This document shows, one piece after another, positions 42,423-50,868 of a DNA stretch of 64,000 nt. The position numbers and the translations under genes were made by a program. Position 1 is the first letter of the stretch. Each line of letters begins with the position of its first letter. Source of the stretch: Micromonospora citrea (GTDB lineage Bacteria; Actinomycetota; Actinomycetes; Mycobacteriales; Micromonosporaceae); assembly GCF_900090315.1 (NCBI RefSeq), contig NZ_FMHZ01000002.1, positions 4,496,501-4,560,500 of the forward strand, given 5' to 3'. Below the pieces are notes generated by a model that was given only the letters and a program-made list of their open reading frames with translations, did not search any database and was not told where the DNA came from.

Positions 42423-45400
42423 GTGGTCATGCGTAGCAGCAGCCCCCTGCCGAGGATGAGCCGACGCGGACGCGTCACGATCGGTGTCCTGGTCGGGGTG
42501 TTCGTGCTCTTCACCCTGCTCGGCTGGGGTGTCCAGGCGTGGACGGACTGGCTGTGGTTCGACGAGGTCCGCTACACCCAGGTCTTCACCGGGGTGCTGA
42601 CGACCCGGCTGCTGCTCTTCCTCGCCGTCGGCCTCGGCATGGCCCTGATCGTCGGCGGAAACCTCTGGCTCGCCCACCGGCTGCGGCCCCGGATGCGCCC
42701 GCATTCGCCCGAGCAGGCCACCCTGGAGCGCTACCGGATGGTGCTGGGCCCCCGGCTCGGCCTGTGGATCGCGCTGGTCGCCGGCGTGGTCGGCCTCTTC
42801 GCCGGGCTGTCCGCGCAGTCCCGGTGGAGCCAGTGGCTGCTCTTCCGCAACGGCGGGGACTTCGGCGTCAAGGACCCGGAGTTCAAGGTCGACATCGGCT
42901 TCTACGTCTTCGAGCTGCCGTTCTGGCGCTACCTGCTCGGCGTCGGCTTCACCGCGGTGGTGCTGTCGGTGATCGGCGCGCTCGCCGTGCACTACATCTT
43001 CGGCGGCGTCCGGCTCCAGGGCGTCGGGGACCGGATGACCAACGCCGCCCGCGCCCACCTCAGCACGCTGGTCGCGGTCTTCGTGCTGCTCAAGGCCATC
43101 GCGTACGTGCTGGACCGGCGGGCGATGCTGCTGGAGTACAACGACGGCGCCAACGTCTACGGCGCCGGCTACGCCGACGTCAACGCGTTGCTGCCGGCCA
43201 AGGAGATCCTCGCCTACATCTCCATCGTGGTGGCGATCGCGATCATCGTCTTCTCCAACGCCTGGATGCGGAACCTGGTCTGGCCGGGCATCTCGCTGGC
43301 CCTGCTCGGCGTCTCCGCGGTCGCCATCGGCGGCATCTATCCCTGGGCGGTGCAGACCTTCGAGGTCAAGCCGAGCGCCAAGGAGAAGGAGGCGCCGTAC
43401 ATCGAGCGCAGCATCAAGGCCACCCGGGCGGCGTTCGGGCTGGAAGGGGTCACCACCACGCCGTACGCGGCGAGCAATCTGACCCCGCCGGCGAGCCTCG
43501 TCACGAACACGTCCGTGGTGCCGAACATCCGGCTGCTCGACCCCCAGTTGGTCTCCGAGACCTACACCCAGCGGCAGCAGGTGCGGCAGTTCTACGACTT
43601 CGGCGAGAAGTTGGACGTCGACCGGTACGCCGTCAACGGCAAGGTGCAGGACTACGTGGTCGGCCTCCGCGAGGTCAACTACCGGCAGCTGACCGCGCAG
43701 CAGAACACCTGGATCAACCGGCACACCGTCTACACCCACGGCTACGGGCTGGTGGCGGCGCCGGGCAACCGGGTGGTCTGCGGCGGCCAGCCGTTCTTCG
43801 TCTCCGGTTTCCTCGGCGACCCGCAGGAGCAGCAGAAGGACCAGCCGGGGCAGACGGCGAACGAGCAGTGCGCCGCGCAGACCGAGCAGATCCCGGCGCA
43901 GCAGCCCCGCATCTACTACGGCGAGCGGATGGACTCCGGCGACTACGCGATCGTCGGGCAGACCGACCCGGAGCGGAAGGCGGAGTTCGACCGCCCCGTC
44001 GGCGAGGGCGGCGAGTCCTACACCTACACCGGTGAGGGCGGCGTCGAGATCGGCTCGTTCACCCGCCGGCTGCTCTACGCGATCAAGGAGCAGGAGTCGA
44101 ACTTCCTGCTCTCCGACGCCGTCAACGAGAACTCGAAGCTGCTCTACGTGCGCAACCCCCGGGACCGGGTCGAGAAGGTCGCCCCGTTCCTGACCCTCGA
44201 CGGCGACCCGTACCCGGCGGTGGTCGACGGCCGGATCCAGTGGATCATCGACGGCTACACCACGGCGGCGACCTATCCGTACGCCGAGCGGGTCAACCTC
44301 CAGGAGCAGACGGCCGACGAGCTGACCGGGCGGGGCACGTTCCAGCTCGCCCGGGAGAACGTCAACTACATCCGCAACTCGGTCAAGGCCACCGTCGACG
44401 CGTACGACGGCACCGTCCGGCTCTACGAGTTCGACGAGGCCGACCCGGTGCTCAAGGCGTGGAACAAGGCGTTCGGCGGCGACCTGGTGGTGCCGAAGTC
44501 CGAGACCCCGGTGGAGCTGGCCGAGCACTTCCGCTACCCGTCCGACCTCTTCAAGGTGCAGCGCAACCTGCTGACCCGGTTCCACGTGACCGACCCGGGC
44601 GACTTCTACTCCGCGCAGGACTTCTGGCAGGTGCCGAACGTGCCGGACGCCCCCGACACCGGCCAGAAGCAGCCGCCCTACTACCTCTTCACCCAGTTCC
44701 CCGGCCAGGATTCGCCGCGCTTCCAGCTCACCTCGGCGGTCACCCCGAACGGCCGGGAGAACCTCGCCGCGCTGATCTCCGGGTCGTACGTCGACGGGCA
44801 GCCGAGGCTGGAGGTGCTCGACCTGCCCGACCAGACCCGGGTCTCCGGCCCGGTGCAGGTGCACCAGTCGATGACCAACAACGCGAGCATCCGGCAGCAG
44901 CTCAACCTGCTCCAGTCCGCGCAGGCGCAGGTGCAGTACGGCAACCTGCTCTCCCTGCCGTTCGGCGACGGCATGCTCTACGTCGAGCCGGTCTACGTGA
45001 AGACCGCCGCGCAGAACGCGCCGCCGCTGTTGCAGCGAGTGCTGATGTCCTACGGCGACGGCGGCTCCTACGTGGTGCTGGCCAACAACGTGGCCGACGG
45101 CATCAAGCAGCTCGTCGAGCAGGGCAAGCAGGGCGCCGCGCCGGGCGCGCCGCCGCCCGCCGGTGGCACCCCGCCGACCGGCACGCCGCCCGCGCTGACC
45201 GGCGAGCTGGCGGAGGCGGCGAACCGCGTCCAGAGCGCCATCACGGAGGTCCGGGCCGCGCAGACGTCCGGCGACTTCGAGCGGTACGGGCGGGCGTTGA
45301 AGGCGCTGGACGAGGCGCTCACCGCTTTCCAGCGGGCCCAGCAGGCGGCGGCCGCCCCGACGCCGGGGGCGACGCCCAGCGGCAGCCCTCCGGCCTCCCC

Positions 45401-45440
45401 GGCGGCCAGCGGCAGCGCCGCACCGACCCCGAGCGGCTGA
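42423..45440 (+). CDS. UPF0182 family membrane protein
   Basis: The 1005-residue product has about seven membrane helices in the first 320 residues (DWLWFDEVRYTQVF is a family phrase). A large extracytoplasmic domain (about 325-900) follows with ERSIKATRAAFGL, NTWINRHTVYTHGYGLV and LLYVRNPRDRVEKVAPFLTLD, and then a Pro/Gly/Ala-rich tail. The function is unknown. GTG 42423 has GGAG at six bases; ATG 42429 is an alternative. The 277-base gap upstream holds only GC-rich, loosely repeated CCGCCCGCCGCCGG-like sequence. Confidence 0.92.
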   Translation: MVMRSSSPLPRMSRRGRVTIGVLVGVFVLFTLLGWGVQAWTDWLWFDEVRYTQVFTGVLTTRLLLFLAVGLGMALIVGGNLWLAHRLRPRMRPHSPEQATLERYRMVLGPRLGLWIALVAGVVGLFAGLSAQSRWSQWLLFRNGGDFGVKDPEFKVDIGFYVFELPFWRYLLGVGFTAVVLSVIGALAVHYIFGGVRLQGVGDRMTNAARAHLSTLVAVFVLLKAIAYVLDRRAMLLEYNDGANVYGAGYADVNALLPAKEILAYISIVVAIAIIVFSNAWMRNLVWPGISLALLGVSAVAIGGIYPWAVQTFEVKPSAKEKEAPYIERSIKATRAAFGLEGVTTTPYAASNLTPPASLVTNTSVVPNIRLLDPQLVSETYTQRQQVRQFYDFGEKLDVDRYAVNGKVQDYVVGLREVNYRQLTAQQNTWINRHTVYTHGYGLVAAPGNRVVCGGQPFFVSGFLGDPQEQQKDQPGQTANEQCAAQTEQIPAQQPRIYYGERMDSGDYAIVGQTDPERKAEFDRPVGEGGESYTYTGEGGVEIGSFTRRLLYAIKEQESNFLLSDAVNENSKLLYVRNPRDRVEKVAPFLTLDGDPYPAVVDGRIQWIIDGYTTAATYPYAERVNLQEQTADELTGRGTFQLARENVNYIRNSVKATVDAYDGTVRLYEFDEADPVLKAWNKAFGGDLVVPKSETPVELAEHFRYPSDLFKVQRNLLTRFHVTDPGDFYSAQDFWQVPNVPDAPDTGQKQPPYYLFTQFPGQDSPRFQLTSAVTPNGRENLAALISGSYVDGQPRLEVLDLPDQTRVSGPVQVHQSMTNNASIRQQLNLLQSAQAQVQYGNLLSLPFGDGMLYVEPVYVKTAAQNAPPLLQRVLMSYGDGGSYVVLANNVADGIKQLVEQGKQGAAPGAPPPAGGTPPTGTPPALTGELAEAANRVQSAITEVRAAQTSGDFERYGRALKALDEALTAFQRAQQAAAAPTPGATPSGSPPASPAASGSAAPTPSG

Positions 45441-45456
45441 CCCCGTACCACCGTCG

Positions 45457-45505
45457 CAGCGCCCCCGGCCCGCGGACCGACCAGGTCCCGGCCCCGGGGG
45501 CGCTG
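45457..45505 (+). terminator. hairpin after the UPF0182 gene
   Basis: CAGCGCCCCCGG (45457-45468) pairs with CCGGGGGCGCTG (45494-45505), 12 bp with a 25-base loop. Confidence 0.5.
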
Positions 45506-45606
45506 TCGCTTACCCGACCGGCGGCCGGGTCGCCGCAACCCGCGCTCCCCTGACCTCGTCCTTCCTGCAAGAGGCGGGAAACGGGCCGGGGGGAGCGTGG
45601 TCGAGG

Positions 45607-46113
45607 ATGAGGGACGCGACGAGTTTCGACGAGTTCTACCGGAGCACCTCACGACGGATGCTCCGCTACGGCCACGCGGTCGCCGGCGACCACGCCGAGG
45701 CCCAGGACCTGGTGCAGGAGGCGTACGCCCGGGCCTGGCGGCAGTGGGGCCGGCTGACCACCCACCCGGCGCCGGAGGCCTGGCTGCGCTTGGTGATCGC
45801 GCGGCTCGCCACCGACCGGTGGCGCCGGCTGCACGGCTGGCGCTCGATGCTCAGCCGGACGGGGCCACCCGAGCCGGTGCCGCCGCCGAGCGAGGACGGC
45901 GTGCTGCTGGCGGGCGCGCTGCGCCGACTGCCGGCCGTCCAGCGGCAGGCGCTGGCCCTGCACTACCTCCTCGACATGTCGGTGCAGGACATCGCCCGGG
46001 AGACGCAGGTGCCCACCGGCACCGTGAAGTCCTGGTTGGCGCGGGGGCGGGCACGGCTGGCAGCGCTGCTGCCCGACCTCGACGAGGAGTTGGAGGCGAA
46101 CGATGTCGCGTGA
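45607..46113 (+). CDS. SigE-family ECF RNA polymerase sigma factor
   Basis: The 168-residue product has a sigma region 2 (FYRSTSRRMLRYGHAVAGD to QDLVQEAYARAWRQW) and a region 4 helix-turn-helix (LPAVQRQALALHYLLDMSVQDIARETQVPTGTVKSWLARGRARL). It belongs to the actinobacterial SigE-like ECF class. The next gene overlaps it by 11 bases and encodes a one-helix membrane protein, probably its regulator. Confidence 0.9.
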   Translation: MRDATSFDEFYRSTSRRMLRYGHAVAGDHAEAQDLVQEAYARAWRQWGRLTTHPAPEAWLRLVIARLATDRWRRLHGWRSMLSRTGPPEPVPPPSEDGVLLAGALRRLPAVQRQALALHYLLDMSVQDIARETQVPTGTVKSWLARGRARLAALLPDLDEELEANDVA

Positions 46114-47053
46114 ACTGTCGGACCTGTACCGGTCGCTCGCCGAGGACGCCGACGGCCACAGCCTGGCCGCCCCGGAGCAGGTGCGGCGGCGCGCCGACCG
46201 CCGCGCCCGGGTGCGGGTCGCCGGCGCCGCGCTCGCGACGGCGCTGCTGGTCGGCGGACTGGCGACCGGCACCCGGCTGGTGCTGGCCGGGGAGGAGACC
46301 GCGCTGCCGTCGCCCGCCGGCACCCCGGCGCCCACGGCAAGCGCCCCGGCGCCGGGCCCGTCGCCGTCGCCCGGCGGGACCGCCTCGCCGACCGGCTCGC
46401 CCTCGCCGACCGGCGCGCCGCCGTCGACGGGCACGCCCGCGGCGCCGACGACAGGCACCGGTGCGCCGCCACGTACGCCCGCCTCGATCCCGGACCGGGC
46501 GTTCTTCGTCCAGGCGCCCGCGAACCGGACGGGCATCGAGCCGGTCTTCCGGGACACCGTCGCGCTGCCGAGGCTCTGCGACGCCCGCTACCGCAGCGAC
46601 GCCGGCATCGTGCAGCGCCGCACCCGGAACCTGGCCTACAAGCTGCCGCGGACCCCGCAGGGGTACGTCCCCGACGGCAGCTACACGCACAGCATCACCG
46701 TCTACCGTCCGGGCCGGGCCGGCGACTTCCTGCGAGAGTTGCGGGCGGCGGTGCGGGGCTGCCCGGAGCAGCCGGGGGTGAGCGGCGGCAACCCGTCGAC
46801 CTCGCGGGTGCGGCTGCTGGCCGACGGCCGCTTCGGCGACGACTCGGTGCTGTTCGAGATCCGTACGCCGGCCCGGGACGTCGAGGGCGACCCGACCGGC
46901 GGCGAGGAGGTCCGGCTGATCCGGGCGGTCCGGCTCGGCGACGTGGTTACCGTGCTGTGGGAGCAGGGCTGGGAGGGCACCTCCGCCGAGCGGTCCCAGG
47001 TCGACGCCGACAGCCGGCGTGCGGTCGACGCGATCGAGCGCTGGCTGGGCTGA
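46103..47053 (+). CDS. single-pass membrane protein, probable regulator of the upstream sigma factor
   Basis: The 316-residue product has a cytoplasmic N-terminus (about 1-45, LSDLYRSLAEDADGHS then Arg-rich), one membrane helix (about 40-62), a Pro/Thr/Ser-rich stalk (66-125) and an extracytoplasmic beta-rich domain with two Cys. The arrangement resembles anti-sigma factors, but no zinc HxxxCxxC motif is present. ATG 46103 lies inside the sigma gene end, so translation is coupled. Confidence 0.75.
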   Translation: MSRELSDLYRSLAEDADGHSLAAPEQVRRRADRRARVRVAGAALATALLVGGLATGTRLVLAGEETALPSPAGTPAPTASAPAPGPSPSPGGTASPTGSPSPTGAPPSTGTPAAPTTGTGAPPRTPASIPDRAFFVQAPANRTGIEPVFRDTVALPRLCDARYRSDAGIVQRRTRNLAYKLPRTPQGYVPDGSYTHSITVYRPGRAGDFLRELRAAVRGCPEQPGVSGGNPSTSRVRLLADGRFGDDSVLFEIRTPARDVEGDPTGGEEVRLIRAVRLGDVVTVLWEQGWEGTSAERSQVDADSRRAVDAIERWLG

Positions 47054-47152
47054 CTCGTACGGCGGTCCGGGCGGCGGCGCGCGGCCCGGACCGCCCCGGT
47101 CGGCGGTCGTTTTGCGGCGGCCGGGGTCGGTGAGATACGGTGTACGAACCGA

Positions 47153-47229
47153 CGCGGGGTGGAGCAGCTCGGTAGCTCGCTGGGCTCATAACCCAGAGGT
47201 CGCAGGTTCAAATCCTGTCCCCGCTACCA
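47153..47229 (+). tRNA. initiator tRNA-Met (CAT), copy 1, CCA encoded
   Basis: The cloverleaf starts CGCGGGG, has anticodon loop CTCATAA flanked by three G-C pairs (GGG/CCC), T loop GTTCAAAT, and the 3' end TACCA. C1 faces T72 (no Watson-Crick pair) and the GGG/CCC stem is the initiator hallmark. A hairpin terminator follows. Confidence 0.95.
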
Positions 47230-47233
47230 CGTC

Positions 47234-47267
47234 GGAACGGCCCCGAGGATCTCCTCGGGGCCGTTCC
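47234..47267 (+). terminator. terminator of the first tRNA-fMet
   Basis: GGAACGGCCCCGAGGA (47234-47249) pairs with TCCTCGGGGCCGTTCC (47252-47267), a 16-bp stem before the loop adjusts. It starts five bases after the tRNA. Confidence 0.75.
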
Positions 47268-47488
47268 GCGTTCCGGGGCCGTTTCGCGGTTCCGGGGCCG
47301 TCCGCCGAGCCGCGCCTCCGGCGGCCGGCCGCGTTCCCGTTGCCCGGCGACGGGGACCGTGCCCGGTCCAGCTCGGCCCGCGCGGCGCTCCGCTTCCGGC
47401 GGGCCGAGCTGGTCCGGGAGGGAATCGGGGCGGAATCGGGGCCCCGCTGATCATCCGCCCGGGGGATGCGATAGAGTAAACGAGCCGA

Positions 47489-47562
47489 CGCGGGGTGGAG
47501 CAGCTCGGTAGCTCGCTGGGCTCATAACCCAGAGGTCGCAGGTTCAAATCCTGTCCCCGCTA
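47489..47562 (+). tRNA. initiator tRNA-Met (CAT), copy 2, no encoded CCA
   Basis: The 74-base body is identical to that at 47153-47226, but the following bases are CTC instead of CCA, so the end must be added by nucleotidyltransferase. A TAGAGT box lies about ten bases upstream; the distal part of the 259-base spacer shows no other gene. Confidence 0.95.
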
Positions 47563-47568
47563 CTCACG

Positions 47569-47602
47569 CGAAAGGCCCCGGAGAAACCTCCGGGGCCTTT
47601 CG
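47569..47602 (+). terminator. terminator of the second tRNA-fMet
   Basis: CGAAAGGCCCCGGAG (47569-47583) pairs with CTCCGGGGCCTTTCG (47588-47602) around AAAC. Confidence 0.75.
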
Positions 47603-47689
47603 CCGTTTCCGGCCCCGTGACCGGCAGCGCGTCGGTGCTTGCCGACCGACCGACGTGCCGGGGTTGCGGCTGTCGGCGAGGATGTCTGC

Positions 47690-47938
47690 ATGTCTTCATT
47701 CGGAAAGTGGTGGGGCCGGCTCAGCGCCGTCCTCGGTGCGGTCGTGCTGTCGGTGTTCGTGCCCGTCGCGGCCTGGGCGTCCACCGGCACGGGTGAGCTT
47801 GTGGTGGAGGCCGCCCGGCGGCGTCGCGGCGGTGGCTTCGGATTCCTGAGCCTGCTCTGCTGCCTGGTCGTGGTGGCGGCGATCGTGTTCCTGGTGCTGC
47901 GGATGATGCGCAACCGTCGCGGGGGCCCGCCGCGCTGA
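47690..47938 (+). CDS. small protein with two hydrophobic segments
   Basis: The 82-residue product has helix 1 (about 13-30, SAVLGAVVLSVFVPVAAWA) that may be a signal or anchor, an Arg/Gly-rich loop, helix 2 (about 47-68, LSLLCCLVVVAAIVFLVL) and a basic end. GAGGA lies seven bases before ATG 47690. No family is recognised. It is convergent with the binding-protein gene. Confidence 0.65.
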   Translation: MSSFGKWWGRLSAVLGAVVLSVFVPVAAWASTGTGELVVEAARRRRGGGFGFLSLLCCLVVVAAIVFLVLRMMRNRRGGPPR

Positions 47939-47984
47939 CCTGAGCCGAAGGCCCGGCCGGCGACCCCGACCGCGCAGACGGCGG

Positions 47985-49316
47985 TCACCCGGCGAGCGCG
48001 GCCTCCGCCCGGGCCATGAAGCGCGACGCCGCCGCCCAGGTCCCGGCCGCCCCGCTGCGGACGGTCTCGGCGGCCTCCAGCAGCAGCGCGCGCACGCGCG
48101 GGTGGCCCTGCGGCGGCGGGCCGGGCGCCGGCCCCAGCCGGTCGGCCAGCGCGGCGCCGAACGCCGCCGCGCGTTTCTGCGCCGGCTCGGTGATGGTGCC
48201 CTCGACGTAGCGGCGGACGGCGAGGCTGGGGTTGAGCCCGCGGTCGTGGCCGAGCACGGCGCCCGCCTCGCCGTTGCCGGTGAGGAAGTTGATCACGTCG
48301 GCCACCACCGCGGGGTGCCGGGTGCCGTGGAAGCCCGCCCAGTACATCGACGCCCGCGCCCACTGCGCCGCCACCGGGCCGGGCAGGACGGCCAGGCCGA
48401 GTTCGGCGTCGGTGAGCCGCTGCAGTTCCGGGAGCTGGTGCGACCAGGCGAAGGAGGCGGCCGCGGCGCCGGTGACCACCAACTGCCGGGCGGGCACGTC
48501 GCTGTCGGCCTGCTCGACCAGGGCGGCGCTCGGGGTGGCCCGGCCGGACCGGGCGTCCCGCCACAGCTCGAACCACTCGGCCAGCGCCTCGGCGTCGAAC
48601 CCGAGCTGCCGGCCCCGGTAGAGATCGCCGCCCCGGCCGCGCAGCCAGTGCCAGAACGCGCGGTAGTCGCCCGACGCGTCCATCGTGCCGGCCACCCGTC
48701 CGTCGCTGGCCCGGGTGACCCGCCGCGCCCAGGCGACGTACTCCGGCCAGGAGATCCCGGCGTCCGGTTCCGGCACGCCCAGCCGGCGCAGCAGCGTGCG
48801 GTTGAGCACCAGCGCGGCGGCCGTCTGCCCCGCGGCGACGCCCACCGTGCGCCCGTCGACCTGCCCGTAGCGGAGCAGGCCCGGAGGCAGGGTGCGCACG
48901 TCCAGCCGGTGGTCGGCGACGTACTCGCTGAGGTCGAGGACGATCTCGCGCCGGGCGTACTCGGCCAGCATGCCGTCGTCGAGCTGGATCAGGTCCGGCA
49001 CGTTGCCGCCCGCAGCCTGGGTGGCCAGCCGGTCGTGGTAGCCGTCGACGCCCTGCCAGGTGATCCGGAAGCCGACGCGGGGGTTGCGGTCGGTGTAGAG
49101 GCGCAGCACCCGTTCGGTGAGCTCGGCGCGCTTCGCCCCGCCGTACCAGAAGACCGACAGCTCGATCGGGCCGGTCTCCGTCGGCGCCGCCTGCTCCTCG
49201 CTGCACCCGGTCAGCCCGCCGGCCGCGAGCACCGGCGCCCCGAGCAGCGCGGCGAGCACCCGCCGCCGGCCCGGGGCCGCCCCGGCGGGGGACAGCGGGC
49301 GGCGGGCGGCGGACAC
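47985..49316 (-). CDS. ABC sugar-type extracellular solute-binding lipoprotein
   Basis: The 443-residue product has a twin-arginine-like signal (GRRRVLAALLG) ending in a lipobox LTGC (Cys about 36). An SBP_bac_1-like domain follows: ELSVFWYGGAKRAELTERVLRLY, DLIQLDDGMLAEY, FINFLTGNGEAG-like end. It would capture a carbohydrate at the cell surface. No permease or ATPase gene lies beside it, so it is an orphan. GTG 49316 is chosen for AGGAG five bases upstream. Confidence 0.85.
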   Translation of the reverse strand: MSAARRPLSPAGAAPGRRRVLAALLGAPVLAAGGLTGCSEEQAAPTETGPIELSVFWYGGAKRAELTERVLRLYTDRNPRVGFRITWQGVDGYHDRLATQAAGGNVPDLIQLDDGMLAEYARREIVLDLSEYVADHRLDVRTLPPGLLRYGQVDGRTVGVAAGQTAAALVLNRTLLRRLGVPEPDAGISWPEYVAWARRVTRASDGRVAGTMDASGDYRAFWHWLRGRGGDLYRGRQLGFDAEALAEWFELWRDARSGRATPSAALVEQADSDVPARQLVVTGAAAASFAWSHQLPELQRLTDAELGLAVLPGPVAAQWARASMYWAGFHGTRHPAVVADVINFLTGNGEAGAVLGHDRGLNPSLAVRRYVEGTITEPAQKRAAAFGAALADRLGPAPGPPPQGHPRVRALLLEAAETVRSGAAGTWAAASRFMARAEAALAG

Positions 49317-49466
49317 GGGGACTCCTGGCGGACGGGCGGATGCGGCCGGATCATTCACGCAGGCGGCGCGGGAGGTGTCAACGTCCGTCCGGCCACACCG
49401 CCGCGCCCGTGGGCGTACGCATCGACGCCGTCCGCCACCGCCGCCGGCCGTACGCAGGTCGCCTGG

Positions 49467-49472
49467 TGTAAT
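49467..49472 (+). promoter_or_regulatory. -10 box of a leaderless purC promoter
   Basis: TGTAAT ends seven bases before GTG 49480 and there is no ribosome-binding site. Confidence 0.5.
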
Positions 49473-49479
49473 AGGCCGC

Positions 49480-50313
49480 GTGGAACTTCTGCACTCGGGC
49501 AAGGTCCGGGACGTCTACGCCGACGGCGACGACCTGATCCTGGTCGCCTCCGACCGCATCTCGATCTACGACGTGGTGCTGCCGACGCCGATCCCCGACA
49601 AGGGCAAGTTGCTCACCGCGCTGTCCCTGTGGTGGTTCGAGCAGCTGTCCGACCTGGTGCCGAACCACGTCATCTCGGCCACCGACGTGCCGGCGGAGTT
49701 CGCGGGCCGGGCGATCCGCTGCCGGCGGCTGGAGATGGTTCCCGTGGAGTGCGTCGCCCGGGGCTACCTGACCGGCGGCGGCCTGAAGGAGTATCAGCGC
49801 ACCGGCGCGGTCTCCGGCGTGGAGCTGCCGCGCGGCCTGGTCGAGGCGTCCATCCTGCCCGAGCCGATCTTCACCCCGTCGACCAAGGCGCCGGTGGGGG
49901 AGCACGACGAGCCCATCACCTTCGCCGAGGTGGTCGACAAGGTCGGCGCCGAGACCGCCGAGCGGCTGCGGCAGATCACCATCGACGTCTACCGCCGGGG
50001 GGCCGAGCTGGCCGCCGACCGGGGAATCCTGGTCGCCGACACCAAGATCGAGCTGGGCTGGGCGGCCGACGGCACCCTGACGGTCGGCGACGAGCTGCTC
50101 ACCTCCGACTCGTCCCGGTTCTGGCCGGCGGAGTCGTACCAGCCGGGCCGGGCGCAGTTCTCCTACGACAAGCAGTACGTGCGCGACTGGGCGGTGGAGA
50201 GCGGCTGGAACAAGCAGGCCCCGGCGCCCGAGGTGCCGGCCGAGGTGGTCGAGGCGACCAGGGCCCGCTACGTCGACGTCTACGAGAAGCTCACCGGCAA
50301 CCGCTGGGACTGA
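49480..50313 (+). CDS. purC: phosphoribosylaminoimidazole-succinocarboxamide synthase
   Basis: The 277-residue product starts ELLHSGKVRDVY and contains ASDRISIYDVVLPTPIPDKG, VECVARGYLTGGG, DTKIELGWA and DSSRFWPAESY, all SAICAR synthetase motifs. It joins aspartate to CAIR with ATP in purine synthesis, in the cytoplasm. GTG 49480 gives the normal family start. No other pur gene is adjacent. Confidence 0.95.
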   Translation: MELLHSGKVRDVYADGDDLILVASDRISIYDVVLPTPIPDKGKLLTALSLWWFEQLSDLVPNHVISATDVPAEFAGRAIRCRRLEMVPVECVARGYLTGGGLKEYQRTGAVSGVELPRGLVEASILPEPIFTPSTKAPVGEHDEPITFAEVVDKVGAETAERLRQITIDVYRRGAELAADRGILVADTKIELGWAADGTLTVGDELLTSDSSRFWPAESYQPGRAQFSYDKQYVRDWAVESGWNKQAPAPEVPAEVVEATRARYVDVYEKLTGNRWD

Positions 50314-50370
50314 TTTCCCGACCGGTGCAGCGCCTCGGCCACCCCACGGACTTTCTGGGGCGGAGGTGCC

Positions 50371-50868
50371 ATGCAGCCGACGTTCGAGGAGTTCGTGACC
50401 GCCCGCGGGGCAGCCCTGCTGCGGTTCGCGCTGATGCTCACCGGGGACCGGCACCAGGCCGAGGACCTGGTGCAGTCGGTGCTGGCCAAGGCGTACGTGC
50501 GGTGGGCGCGGGTGGCGGAGATGAGCCGGCCCGAGGCGTACCTCAAGCGGGTCCTGGTCAACGAGAACCTGCGCTGGTGGCGGCGGCTCTCCTCGCGCGA
50601 GCTGCCGGTCGCCGCCCCCGCTGACGGGGCGGCCGGCCCGGACGACGCCGGCAGCCACGCGGCGCGCGAGGCCGCCTGGGCGCTGTTGCGCCGGCTGCCG
50701 AGCCGCCAGCGGGCGGTGCTCGTGCTGCGCTACTACGAGGACCTCTCCGACACCCAGATCGCGGAGGTCCTCGGCTGCGCCCCGGCCACTGTGCGGTCGC
50801 AGGCGACGCGGGCCCTCGCCACGCTTCGGGCCACGGTGCCCACGATCGATCGGGAGGCGCTGCCATGA
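50371..50868 (+). CDS. SigE-family ECF RNA polymerase sigma factor (second)
   Basis: The 165-residue product has region 2 (FALMLTGDRHQAEDLVQSVLAKAYVRW) and region 4 (LPSRQRAVLVLRYYEDLSDTQIAEVLGCAPATVRSQATRAL). It is another actinobacterial SigE-like ECF factor. GGAGGTGCC before ATG 50371 is a good ribosome-binding site. It is coupled to a membrane protein gene by an ATGA overlap, repeating the arrangement at 45.6-47.0 kb. Confidence 0.92.
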   Translation: MQPTFEEFVTARGAALLRFALMLTGDRHQAEDLVQSVLAKAYVRWARVAEMSRPEAYLKRVLVNENLRWWRRLSSRELPVAAPADGAAGPDDAGSHAAREAAWALLRRLPSRQRAVLVLRYYEDLSDTQIAEVLGCAPATVRSQATRALATLRATVPTIDREALP

